From Halobacteriales archaeon YIM A00010 (GTDB lineage Archaea; Halobacteriota; Halobacteria; Halobacteriales; Haloarculaceae), in contig JAKCFJ010000004.1 of NCBI GenBank assembly GCA_025041175.1, positions 310,001 through 374,000 on the forward strand: a DNA stretch of 64,000 bases, written 5' to 3'. Shown piece by piece: positions 33,583 to 40,782 of this stretch. The position numbers and the translations under genes were made by a program. Within the stretch, counting starts at the first letter, position 1. Each line of letters opens with the position of its first letter. The notes under the pieces are model-generated. The model saw only the letters and a program-made list of their open reading frames with translations, was not told where the DNA came from and searched no databases.

Positions 33583-36500
33583 TCACTCATAGAGAAGCAA
33601 ACACGGAACATCTGTTGGATATTGATGTCGTAGCAGGACATATCCGATACCGGCAGTCCCCATGAATAAAGAGGGATTGTATAATGTCGGCGTATGACCG
33701 GGTAAAGCAAAACACCGGTTCTCCTCTGCACGCGCTAGCACATTGCGAAGCAAACGATTCGCTTTCTCTCGATGTGAGTTCTCGTTCGTATACTCGGCGG
33801 CACGAAGGAGGAAATCGATCCGTCCTGCATTGCCACAGCACAGCTGATCGGGCGTTCCGTCACTCGTGGGTGATGTTTGGGCTACTGCGATGGCGAAATC
33901 CTCCTGGACCAGCTGACGATCGGTGATCTCTGCGATACCAAGGCGTGAAAGGCCAATACCGGAGCGGCCATAGCACCACGCATCCACGTATCTCGGGGAG
34001 TCACCTCGTATATCTGGCCAGTTCTGCCGGTCACTCGAATATGTTGTCTGTTCGTATCGGAGTCCCTCTTCAGCTGCTTGTCTGAAACGGTCATCGTCAC
34101 ACACATCAAACAGACGGTAGAGGGCGTACGCGATCCCAGCTGCTCCATGGGAGAATCCGGTCAAAGGGCGTGAACCGAGAGTGCTGGGCCACGCTCGGTA
34201 TGGCGTCCCGGTATCACATCTGTTCTGCAGAAGATGATCACCACAAGCGATCGCTTTGCGTAAGATCCACTCCTCATGACGGAGGTTGTATAATCCGACG
34301 AGCGAGAGTAACAACCCCGCACACCCGTTCATCACATCAAAGTTAGTATCGTTCGTTATACGATCTGCTGTGAGCTGGTGGGCTACCACCTCCGCATCAT
34401 CAACGATTCCAGGCCGCTCCAATAGTTGACCGACCTTGCTCAACGCATAGAGATGCGAGCCGATTCCGTTACTAGTGCCGAGATTGGCGCTCGATAGTTC
34501 GTTATTGTGTACCTGGTGGCGAAGTGGTGTGAGAGCTTTGATGGCCTTCTGCCGGGTATCTGGGCCCGACAGAACGTTGTGAAGCAATGCGAAAAAGATC
34601 GCGATTCCTGCACGGCCCGTATAAATCCCATTATCAGAGACAGTTATATCCAACTGACGATTGTTGCTGTACTCCCGAATGATCCAACTCACATGTCCGT
34701 CCTGATCGATGTTCGCTCCCTGGGAGATTTGTTTCGCTATTCGCTGTATGTACTCGTTGAACGCGTAGTCTGAGGCGGATGTGAGCGGGGAACGCTGATC
34801 CTCTACCGGACGGATAGCGTGTCCAGCAGTGACCGGGGGGATCTCTGATGCACAGGACGTTTGGATATAATCCAGTTGCTTCGTCAGATCGTCATCGTCT
34901 AACGACTGTATCTTTTCAGCGACTCGATCCCACCCAGACACACCAGCTAATGCAGCAATATACGATCCGTCAAAGTGTACTTCATCAGCGGACAATACAA
35001 AGCGTGGTACATCCAACCGGACGAGTGCAGCTCGCTCTGCCTGGTATATCTTTTGTCGTGTACTGTTGTAATCTCCGTCGAAGGTCCGATCGGCAATGAG
35101 ATGTTCAAGGTGGAGCGTTACCGTTTCCCCATCTCGAAGCGCATCTGGGGCGGTTATCGAATCGAGAATCGACGCATACGTGTGTGTTTGTCCGAATAAG
35201 ACACGGGTATCTACGCCATCAAGCGGTGAGAGAACGTGAGGGTTCTCCCTGATGTACGTATAAACGTGCTCAAATCCACGTTTGATCTCGTCTACATATT
35301 CTTGTGGCGGTTCGATGGTGCCATTTAGTCGAGGTACGTTTTTCGTATCCTCCATCTCGATAGATGATGTTTCCCGCTCGACGACATCCATCGTATCCCG
35401 ATTGATGTTCTTCCACCACGTTGGACTACTGAGATCCTCCGTTTCTGATAGCGTTGGAAGCTGAAAGCCGCTAATATTCACCTCAGTATCGCCGGTTGGT
35501 GAGTCGGATTTCCGGGGGAGAAGCCCCGTCCACATCACGCTATCAATCGTTTCATCTTCTACCAGCGATAGCCCCTCATCGCTGTTGATTAACGGATGTA
35601 CTATCGTCTCCGCATCAACAATTACTGGGTGTGCCCCATTCGCGATAACATTTTCAAAATGGCAATCATTTAGATATGTCATATATGCTACTCCGAGGAG
35701 CATCCCCGCCCGTTTGTAATACTGACTAACCTCCTGAGACGTTGTGCATTCAGTATGAGAGATCCATTCAACCCAACCATACCCCTCCCTCGGTAAGCAG
35801 ACCGGAGTCTTCAGCTCGCAACTGGCTCTACTAGCGAGCTCATCCACAAGAGCGGCATATTTTTTCTCGGGTTCAATACTTCTCGGTTTATATACCACAT
35901 TCGAGTTCGATGAGAGAACCACGTGGATGACGGACCGACCATCGTGGTGGCGATCATCAGTAAGCACGTTGAGATCGGAGATCGTCGTTATTTCATCGGC
36001 TGAAGCAAACATAGCCCGGATCTCGGTCCAATCTTGGTCGAGTCGCTGGTGGAATTCCTGTATAGCAGCTATCCACTGGTTGACTGTTGTTACAATGAGT
36101 CGAGCTAAGACTGGATACTCCATAAAGAACGATTGCAGTCCATCGACCGTACGCATCTTTGCGACGAATTCGGTATAGAGCTGTGTCGGATCCTCTCGAT
36201 TGTTGGTGTCTTCTGTACTGAGCAAGGAAGGCGTTCGCAACATCCGAAATGTACTAAATTCCACATGGATCGCTTCGACGGAAACATCAATAAGACGGTC
36301 TATCAGCCACTCTTTTGCAGATTGAACGGCTGTTTGTGAAAACCGGTCGACGTTCGTCCGTAGCAGTAATTGCTCATACCCATAGGCGACAAACGGTTCT
36401 ATAATATCCACGAATGGAGAGAGGTCGCTGTCATGGTGGATCTCGATGGCACTCTTATCGATAAAAGTAATGAGTTCGTCAAGCTCATGCACCCATGCTG

Positions 36501-36786
36501 GAATGTCTATATCCTCCGGCCACTCATCCATTGAAATACATTCTCTACACACTCGTTCTGACATTCCCTCATCCAGAAGACGCCTTTTGAATGTCTCTTG
36601 ATCACCATCAGTGACTATCTCAGCCCACTCGGTGAAGAATTCATCTACGTCATCGGTCGCTGCCTCGTCGGAAGCGAACGAGTCCCACCTCGATTTCTTA
36701 TATGTATCAATACGCTCGAATAGAGTTTGACTTTGCCAAGCGATATATCGTTGTTCCTCTTTTTCGAAGACATTATTTTCGCCCAT
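33583..36786 (-). CDS. lanM: class II lanthipeptide synthetase (LanM)
   Basis: 1067 residues, a normal LanM length. The N-terminal dehydratase (DUF4135 type, kinase-like) shows VVYKPRSIEPEKKYAALVDE near residue 297, and YLNDCHFENVIANG with VIVDAETIV near 370-385. It phosphorylates and eliminates Ser/Thr of a precursor. The C-terminal LanC cyclase shows GFSHGAAGIAYALYRLFD (~880), DAWCYGRSGIGLSRLG (~936) and QLCCGNAGRIDFLL (~983). Zinc ligands are therefore Cys, Cys and Cys/Gly in a C-C-G motif rather than C-H-G; the C-C-G group includes the substrate-tolerant ProcM type, which uses Nif11-like leaders as found here. The gene is AT-rich compared with neighbours. Confidence 0.95.
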   Translation of the reverse strand: MGENNVFEKEEQRYIAWQSQTLFERIDTYKKSRWDSFASDEAATDDVDEFFTEWAEIVTDGDQETFKRRLLDEGMSERVCRECISMDEWPEDIDIPAWVHELDELITFIDKSAIEIHHDSDLSPFVDIIEPFVAYGYEQLLLRTNVDRFSQTAVQSAKEWLIDRLIDVSVEAIHVEFSTFRMLRTPSLLSTEDTNNREDPTQLYTEFVAKMRTVDGLQSFFMEYPVLARLIVTTVNQWIAAIQEFHQRLDQDWTEIRAMFASADEITTISDLNVLTDDRHHDGRSVIHVVLSSNSNVVYKPRSIEPEKKYAALVDELASRASCELKTPVCLPREGYGWVEWISHTECTTSQEVSQYYKRAGMLLGVAYMTYLNDCHFENVIANGAHPVIVDAETIVHPLINSDEGLSLVEDETIDSVMWTGLLPRKSDSPTGDTEVNISGFQLPTLSETEDLSSPTWWKNINRDTMDVVERETSSIEMEDTKNVPRLNGTIEPPQEYVDEIKRGFEHVYTYIRENPHVLSPLDGVDTRVLFGQTHTYASILDSITAPDALRDGETVTLHLEHLIADRTFDGDYNSTRQKIYQAERAALVRLDVPRFVLSADEVHFDGSYIAALAGVSGWDRVAEKIQSLDDDDLTKQLDYIQTSCASEIPPVTAGHAIRPVEDQRSPLTSASDYAFNEYIQRIAKQISQGANIDQDGHVSWIIREYSNNRQLDITVSDNGIYTGRAGIAIFFALLHNVLSGPDTRQKAIKALTPLRHQVHNNELSSANLGTSNGIGSHLYALSKVGQLLERPGIVDDAEVVAHQLTADRITNDTNFDVMNGCAGLLLSLVGLYNLRHEEWILRKAIACGDHLLQNRCDTGTPYRAWPSTLGSRPLTGFSHGAAGIAYALYRLFDVCDDDRFRQAAEEGLRYEQTTYSSDRQNWPDIRGDSPRYVDAWCYGRSGIGLSRLGIAEITDRQLVQEDFAIAVAQTSPTSDGTPDQLCCGNAGRIDFLLRAAEYTNENSHREKANRLLRNVLARAEENRCFALPGHTPTLYNPSLFMGTAGIGYVLLRHQYPTDVPCLLLYE

Positions 36787-36802
36787 ATATTATATAGGAC
36801 AT
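36773..36802 (-). CDS. tiny leader ORF overlapping the LanM start
   Basis: ATG at 36802 opens MSYIIYGRK with a TAA at 36773, overlapping the LanM ATG at 36786. A perfect ribosome-binding site (AAGGAGG, 36810-36816) lies 7 bases before this leader but about 23 before the LanM ATG, which has no other one. Translation of LanM may thus be coupled to the leader. The peptide itself is probably meaningless. Confidence 0.45.
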   Translation of the reverse strand: MSYIIYGRK

Positions 36803-36957
36803 AAGAAGTCCTCCTTGAAATTGTATGCGCTTATTTACTCCATCATCCCACCGTATGGTACTGCCCTACAGATTTGAGGCGGTCACGAGTCTCCACGCTA
36901 AATTTGATGGTCAACTATCCCGTAAATACTAGTAACCTGTATTCATATAGTGAAGTA

Positions 36958-38505
36958 ATGAATGTGACTGAGAAGCAGGCAGCTGTGCTGAACATTCCAA
37001 AAATACGATACCCGTGTAGCTCACGGACGAAAAACCGGATAGCATTCTACTGGAATCCGTCGCGGAAACGTGGCCTGTATGTACATGATTTAGAGAGTGA
37101 TGAGACACAGAAGCTCACCGATTGTGGGTTACGAACTCGGTCCTTTGCGGAGGATTTCCTCTGGGGGAACGACGGAGAGCGTGTCTTCTACATCCGGACG
37201 CGTGGGCGTGGAGATTTTGACGGTCCATTCGATCTCCAAGAGAAAACTATCGAAACGGACGCACCGGCAACGACTGTCTTCTCGGATACCAGCGTCTTTG
37301 TCTTAGAAGACATGCATCCCGAGCGAGACGAACTGTTGGTCAGTTATCGTCGTGGCCGCAGTCAGCTCTACCGGCTCACGCTGTCGACGAACCAGGCTGA
37401 ACCGGTGAGCGACCATCTCTTGGTGCGGAAGGCACGCTACAGTCCTGATGGTGAGTGGATTGCCATCAACACAGCCTATTCTGAGACAGCCCCCAATGAA
37501 CAGCTCCAGACAGCTATTGTCACAGACTCGGGGGCGTCGCACAGTGAGTCTTTGACCAGCGATCCAGTCGAATTTGTCAAGTGGCATCCCTCGAACAACC
37601 AACTGCTGATCAAGGCAGCCGATGATCACGACCGATTCGGCGTGTACGATGTGACAAGCGATCGGCTTCGATGGATTCAAACAGAGGTTCCCTACTGTCA
37701 ACCAATTGATTTTCTCCCGTCTGGTGATGACATTCTCGTGCTTCGGGATGGGACGCCCCACATCTATCCTGTCGAAGAGAATGCGACTGGGTCGAGCATC
37801 CCTGGTGTGAGTACGACCTCAGTCACAGCAGCGACGGTGACCGATCGGTCACTCGTCTTTCAACAGCACGACACAGAAGGGAACGCGTCTCTCACCCAGT
37901 ATCACAGGGATACCGAGGAACAGACACCAATCCTCACCTCGACACCGGGCCCAGGTGCAGAGTATCGATCACTAGTCACGGACGTTGCAAAGCAACTTGC
38001 TCGAACGTCACGTATCGATGAGAACAACCGGATGATGGTTCAGACAGTCCACTCAGCCGAGCGTGAAGCGCTGTCTCCACTCCTTGCTGAAGGCTTCGAC
38101 ATCATCGGTGCGGGCTTAGGCCGTCTGGTCCTCCGGTTTCCGGAGACATCGGAGGCCTCTGACTACGTGTTGAAACTAGCCCGATTCGGTGATACATCCC
38201 TCTATGCCGGTTCGATTCAAAACCAGTGGGAAGTCACCGTCTGGGAAGCGCTTGCTGCCCAGGATGAGGTGCCGCTACTACCCATCGAAAATTATCAGGA
38301 ATTGAGCTATCGGTGGATAGTAGTACCGTATGGCGACCCGATCACTGACTATTCACTGCACCGGCAATTGGATGTAGTCGAACAATTACAGACGGAGTTA
38401 GCGGACGTTACATATCTAAACACATTCGATATTCACCGCAACAATATCGTCCGCTATCAAGATGCTCACTATCTCGCTGACTATGGCCGACCACTCATGG
38501 ATTAG
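36958..38505 (+). CDS. beta-propeller protein fused to a kinase-like fold
   Basis: 515 residues from MNVTEKQAAVLNIPKIRYPC at 36958 (a longer frame from 36874 is less likely). Residues about 20-330 are propeller blades like those of S9 peptidases or TolB: KRGLYVHDLESDETQKLTDC, FLWGNDGERVFYIRTRGRGD, KARYSPDGEWIAINT. There is no alpha/beta-hydrolase peptidase domain after it. Instead the last ~130 residues look like a small kinase fold: SDYVLKLARFGDTSLYAG, WIVVPYGDPITDY, LNTFDIHRNNIVRYQ and ADYGRP (like D-x-H-x-x-N and D-F-G). It lies head to head with LanM. The combination is unusual, its target unknown. Confidence 0.7.
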   Translation: MNVTEKQAAVLNIPKIRYPCSSRTKNRIAFYWNPSRKRGLYVHDLESDETQKLTDCGLRTRSFAEDFLWGNDGERVFYIRTRGRGDFDGPFDLQEKTIETDAPATTVFSDTSVFVLEDMHPERDELLVSYRRGRSQLYRLTLSTNQAEPVSDHLLVRKARYSPDGEWIAINTAYSETAPNEQLQTAIVTDSGASHSESLTSDPVEFVKWHPSNNQLLIKAADDHDRFGVYDVTSDRLRWIQTEVPYCQPIDFLPSGDDILVLRDGTPHIYPVEENATGSSIPGVSTTSVTAATVTDRSLVFQQHDTEGNASLTQYHRDTEEQTPILTSTPGPGAEYRSLVTDVAKQLARTSRIDENNRMMVQTVHSAEREALSPLLAEGFDIIGAGLGRLVLRFPETSEASDYVLKLARFGDTSLYAGSIQNQWEVTVWEALAAQDEVPLLPIENYQELSYRWIVVPYGDPITDYSLHRQLDVVEQLQTELADVTYLNTFDIHRNNIVRYQDAHYLADYGRPLMD

Positions 38506-38671
38506 CTTTTCTCAGGTCTAGTCATGACCAACTGACTGCAAACAGTACTGATCGAGTCAAAGTTCATTTTCTTTCCCTCCCCTCCACTCCGAGACGGTTT
38601 ACCGGGATGCAGGCGCTACGGCACCTTCCACAACGAGGAACCAAAGAGAACGATCAGGGGGAAGCCAATGC
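38506..38671. other. short spacer after the precursor gene
   Basis: 166 bases between two convergent genes. I looked for a second precursor peptide here and found no Cys-rich frame with a leader. Confidence 0.5.
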
Positions 38672-38932
38672 TCAATGACAGGAAGCCCCACCGCACGCCA
38701 ACGTATCGCACGTAGATGATGAGTCCGCTCGTTTATCGACCTTCTCGTCAATCTCGTGGTCGGGGAGATTTGCTTCGACGAATTCTTTAATCGCAGATTC
38801 AAGTTCGTCGTGGCTAGCCCTATAGTCCTCCTCATGGGCGACTTCTACAATACCGTTTTCTTCGACCGCCTGTTGAAGACGCGAATTGGCTGACAAGGAC
38901 TGAACGAACGACTGCGCATCTGATGCCGACAT
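38672..38932 (-). CDS. lanthipeptide precursor with Nif11-like leader
   Basis: 86 residues. The leader (about residues 1-68) starts MSASDAQSFVQSLSANSRLQ and continues QAVEENGIVEVAHEEDYRAS and ELESAIKEFVEANLPDHEID, the helical pattern of Nif11-type RiPP leaders (F-x-x-x-L-x-x-N-x-x-L; then A-x-E-x-x-Y/F). After VDKRAD comes a short core, SSSTCDTLACGGASCH, with three Cys and six Ser/Thr, able to form up to three (methyl)lanthionine rings. No double-Gly site is evident before the core; cleavage could occur near K-R-A-D. It sits 1.9 kb from lanM. No other substrate for LanM is seen in the window. Confidence 0.85.
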   Translation of the reverse strand: MSASDAQSFVQSLSANSRLQQAVEENGIVEVAHEEDYRASHDELESAIKEFVEANLPDHEIDEKVDKRADSSSTCDTLACGGASCH

Positions 38933-38955
38933 GTATATTCCTACCGAATCATATC

Positions 38956-38963
38956 TTATAAAC
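38956..38963 (-). promoter_or_regulatory. TATA box of the precursor gene
   Basis: On the minus strand TTTATAAG lies about 28 bases before the ATG at 38932, in an AT-rich region with flanking poly-T. This is the spacing of leaderless haloarchaeal mRNAs and indicates that the precursor is transcribed on its own. Confidence 0.65.
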
Positions 38964-39057
38964 TTGTTTAAAAATGATTAATGTATTATTCATAAATACT
39001 AATATATTAGAGTATAAAATGCCATATCTCGTATGCACTCTTGACTTCCGCTATCGA

Positions 39058-39345
39058 GTGACATCCTCCTCGCCGTAAACAGAGAGGGACCGCTGGTCCC
39101 TCAAGCAGTCGAGCAAAGCCCGACGACGGCGGAGTCGCGCAAATCGCTCCGGGATTTGCTGGATACGGGAAATCTTCTATTTCCCTTGACTTCCCGTACC
39201 GCAGGGTGGGATATTTGCCGGTCTACGACACTACTTGTTCTCTCGTGTGAAACATCCCGCTCTCGCGGTCGAACAAGAGTGTCGATGGCTGGCCAGACTC
39301 GGAGAGTCTGGCTGCTAACCAGAACGCAAGCGTTCCGGTGATGCC
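39058..39345. mobile_element. IS200/IS605-type end with a string of small hairpins
   Basis: Starting at 39058 the minus strand ends GGCGAGGAGGATGTCAC, like the right end of IS200/IS605 elements in haloarchaea. To its right come GAGGGACC-GCT-GGTCCCTC, GGGAAAT-CTTCT-ATTTCCC, GCCAGACTC-GGA-GAGTCTGGC and GAACGC-AA-GCGTTC. No transposase or TnpB frame is left, so the rest is deleted. The last motif recurs at 27583. Confidence 0.5.
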
Positions 39346-39374
39346 ACACAGCCGTTACTCCTATCCTCGCCGTG

Positions 39375-39460
39375 GAGCACGAACGTAGTGTTCGGGGGGG
39401 CGGTTGGCCGCCCACGCGACGTCGAGCGAGACGGTAGCGTCGTCCAACCCACTTTTGGCG
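39375..39460 (-). pseudogene. scrap of a Gfo/Idh/MocA oxidoreductase
   Basis: The minus strand reads DATVSLDVAWAANRPPNTTF and VLHGEDRS. The intact oxidoreductase at 43453 reads DTTISLDVAWAANRPPDTTF and VVHGTEAG at the same place, so this is a roughly 85-bp piece of a close relative, stranded next to the IS605-type end. Confidence 0.75.
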
Positions 39461-39561
39461 GTCGCTCAGATCGATCCGGTGAAGCGTCTGATGCTTCACT
39501 CCTGGAACGATACCTGATTATTAGAGAGACGATTAAGTATATCAAACAATACAGTTCGTAT

Positions 39562-40047
39562 ATGTCGTTGCCATCCGTGGACGAGTTGCGTCCGACTGAG
39601 ATAGCGTTACTCGAAAATGAAGAAATGTTGGTGAGTACCCATCCGAGCTGGTTGAACTGGTTGGAGCTACTAGTTATTGATGCGTTTCTCGTGGTGGTAG
39701 GCCTCTTCGGACTGCTTGGGGATACCATTGGGACCTCTCTCCTGCTGTGGTTCCTTGCGGTCCTTCTGGCGGCGTACGTGTACATCCATCGTCTGTCTAG
39801 CCACTATACTATCACGACAGACAGAGTTCATAAACAGATCGGCTTGTTCCACCAGACCACCAGCGAAGCACGAATCGCTGATATCCACAGCCTGTCAACC
39901 GAGGCATCATTCATCGAACGGCTGTGCGGGCTGGGAACGGTCCAGATCGACAGCACTGGAGCGGCGGGACTTCTTTCGTTGGACAATTTGCCCAACCATA
40001 GGCAGGTCGCGAACACGATCCGGGAACAACAAAACGTCGCAGAGTGA
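39562..40047 (+). CDS. membrane protein with bacterial PH domain (YdbS-like)
   Basis: 161 residues from MSLPSVDELRPTEIALLENE at 39562. Two membrane helices follow (LELLVIDAFLVVVGLFGLLG and SLLLWFLAVLLAAYVYIH), then a bPH2 domain: YTITTDRVHKQIGLFHQTTS, EARIADIHSLSTEASFIERL and GLGTVQIDSTGAAG. The Y-x-I-T-x-D-R...R-I-x-D-I motif is typical. In haloarchaea these are inner-membrane proteins of unknown role; some are near peptide-antibiotic immunity genes. It lies within the lanthipeptide block. Confidence 0.85.
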   Translation: MSLPSVDELRPTEIALLENEEMLVSTHPSWLNWLELLVIDAFLVVVGLFGLLGDTIGTSLLLWFLAVLLAAYVYIHRLSSHYTITTDRVHKQIGLFHQTTSEARIADIHSLSTEASFIERLCGLGTVQIDSTGAAGLLSLDNLPNHRQVANTIREQQNVAE

Positions 40048-40234
40048 ACCGCCTTGGGCAAAGACACTCGCTTTGATACAGGTTACGAGCGCATTCCGCG
40101 ATGACGTATAGCAGGTCACGCCGTGCATATGAATCCGATATCGTAGAATAATTGATATTCTTGTTCAAGTTGCCGGAAGAGACAGCTGTAGTGGTGTGAC
40201 TTGATCTCCTCCCACGCCGAAAGAGCAGATATCC

Positions 40235-40759
40235 ATGTCTGACTCTCCCGATCATTACGTCGGTAAGATCACACAGGAGGCGATCCTGTTCGGACCAGAC
40301 GACAAGGTACTCCTCACGCACTGCGACGATCACTGGGAGCCGCCTGGTGGGACGTTCGAGTACGGTGAGACACTCGTCGGTGGGCTGCGGCGTGAGCTCC
40401 GTGAGGAGTTGTCCATCGACAGCCGCGTGGGACCGCTGGTCGAGGCGCTATACGGCGGCTGGATCGATGAGGCCAGGGGTGAGCCGATGGTGACGCTTGT
40501 GTATCGGTGTGAAACTAACGAACGAGCGGTCTCCCTGAACGACGAACACGACGCGTACCAGTGGTTACCACCAGAGACCGCAGCGACCCGGTTAGCCGAG
40601 TCGTTCATCCGTCTCGATCGGGCCGTCGAACGGGCAGCTGCCTTCGACGGCTCCCCGCCGTTCGCGGCCGTGATCGACCCCTACGCCGACACCGACGTGA
40701 GTAGTGAAGCCGTCCTTGAAGGGCTCGAAGCGCTTCGAGACGCGGCATCAACACGATAG
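40235..40759 (+). CDS. Nudix hydrolase
   Basis: 174 residues. The Nudix box is complete: GGTFEYGETLVGGLRRELRE followed by EL (G-x5-E-x7-R-E-x-x-E-E-L). It begins with ITQEAILFGPDDKVLLTHCD. Such enzymes hydrolyse nucleotide-linked substrates or oxidised nucleotides and need Mg2+. The rest of the sequence gives no substrate. It converges on the ABC exporter (24 bases apart), and membership of the RiPP locus is uncertain. Confidence 0.88.
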   Translation: MSDSPDHYVGKITQEAILFGPDDKVLLTHCDDHWEPPGGTFEYGETLVGGLRRELREELSIDSRVGPLVEALYGGWIDEARGEPMVTLVYRCETNERAVSLNDEHDAYQWLPPETAATRLAESFIRLDRAVERAAAFDGSPPFAAVIDPYADTDVSSEAVLEGLEALRDAASTR

Positions 40760-40782
40760 CGCATCCTACTAGATAATGTGGC

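Noticed and set aside
38599-38835. A second peptide gene overlapping the lanthipeptide precursor on the same strand
   Set aside because: It has no leader-like helix and no Cys-rich core, and the precursor frame explains the sequence.
39388-39561. An N-terminal extension of the PH-domain protein
   Set aside because: This stretch is the scrap of an oxidoreductase gene read in antisense; the ATG at 39562 has a plausible promoter and gives a complete protein.
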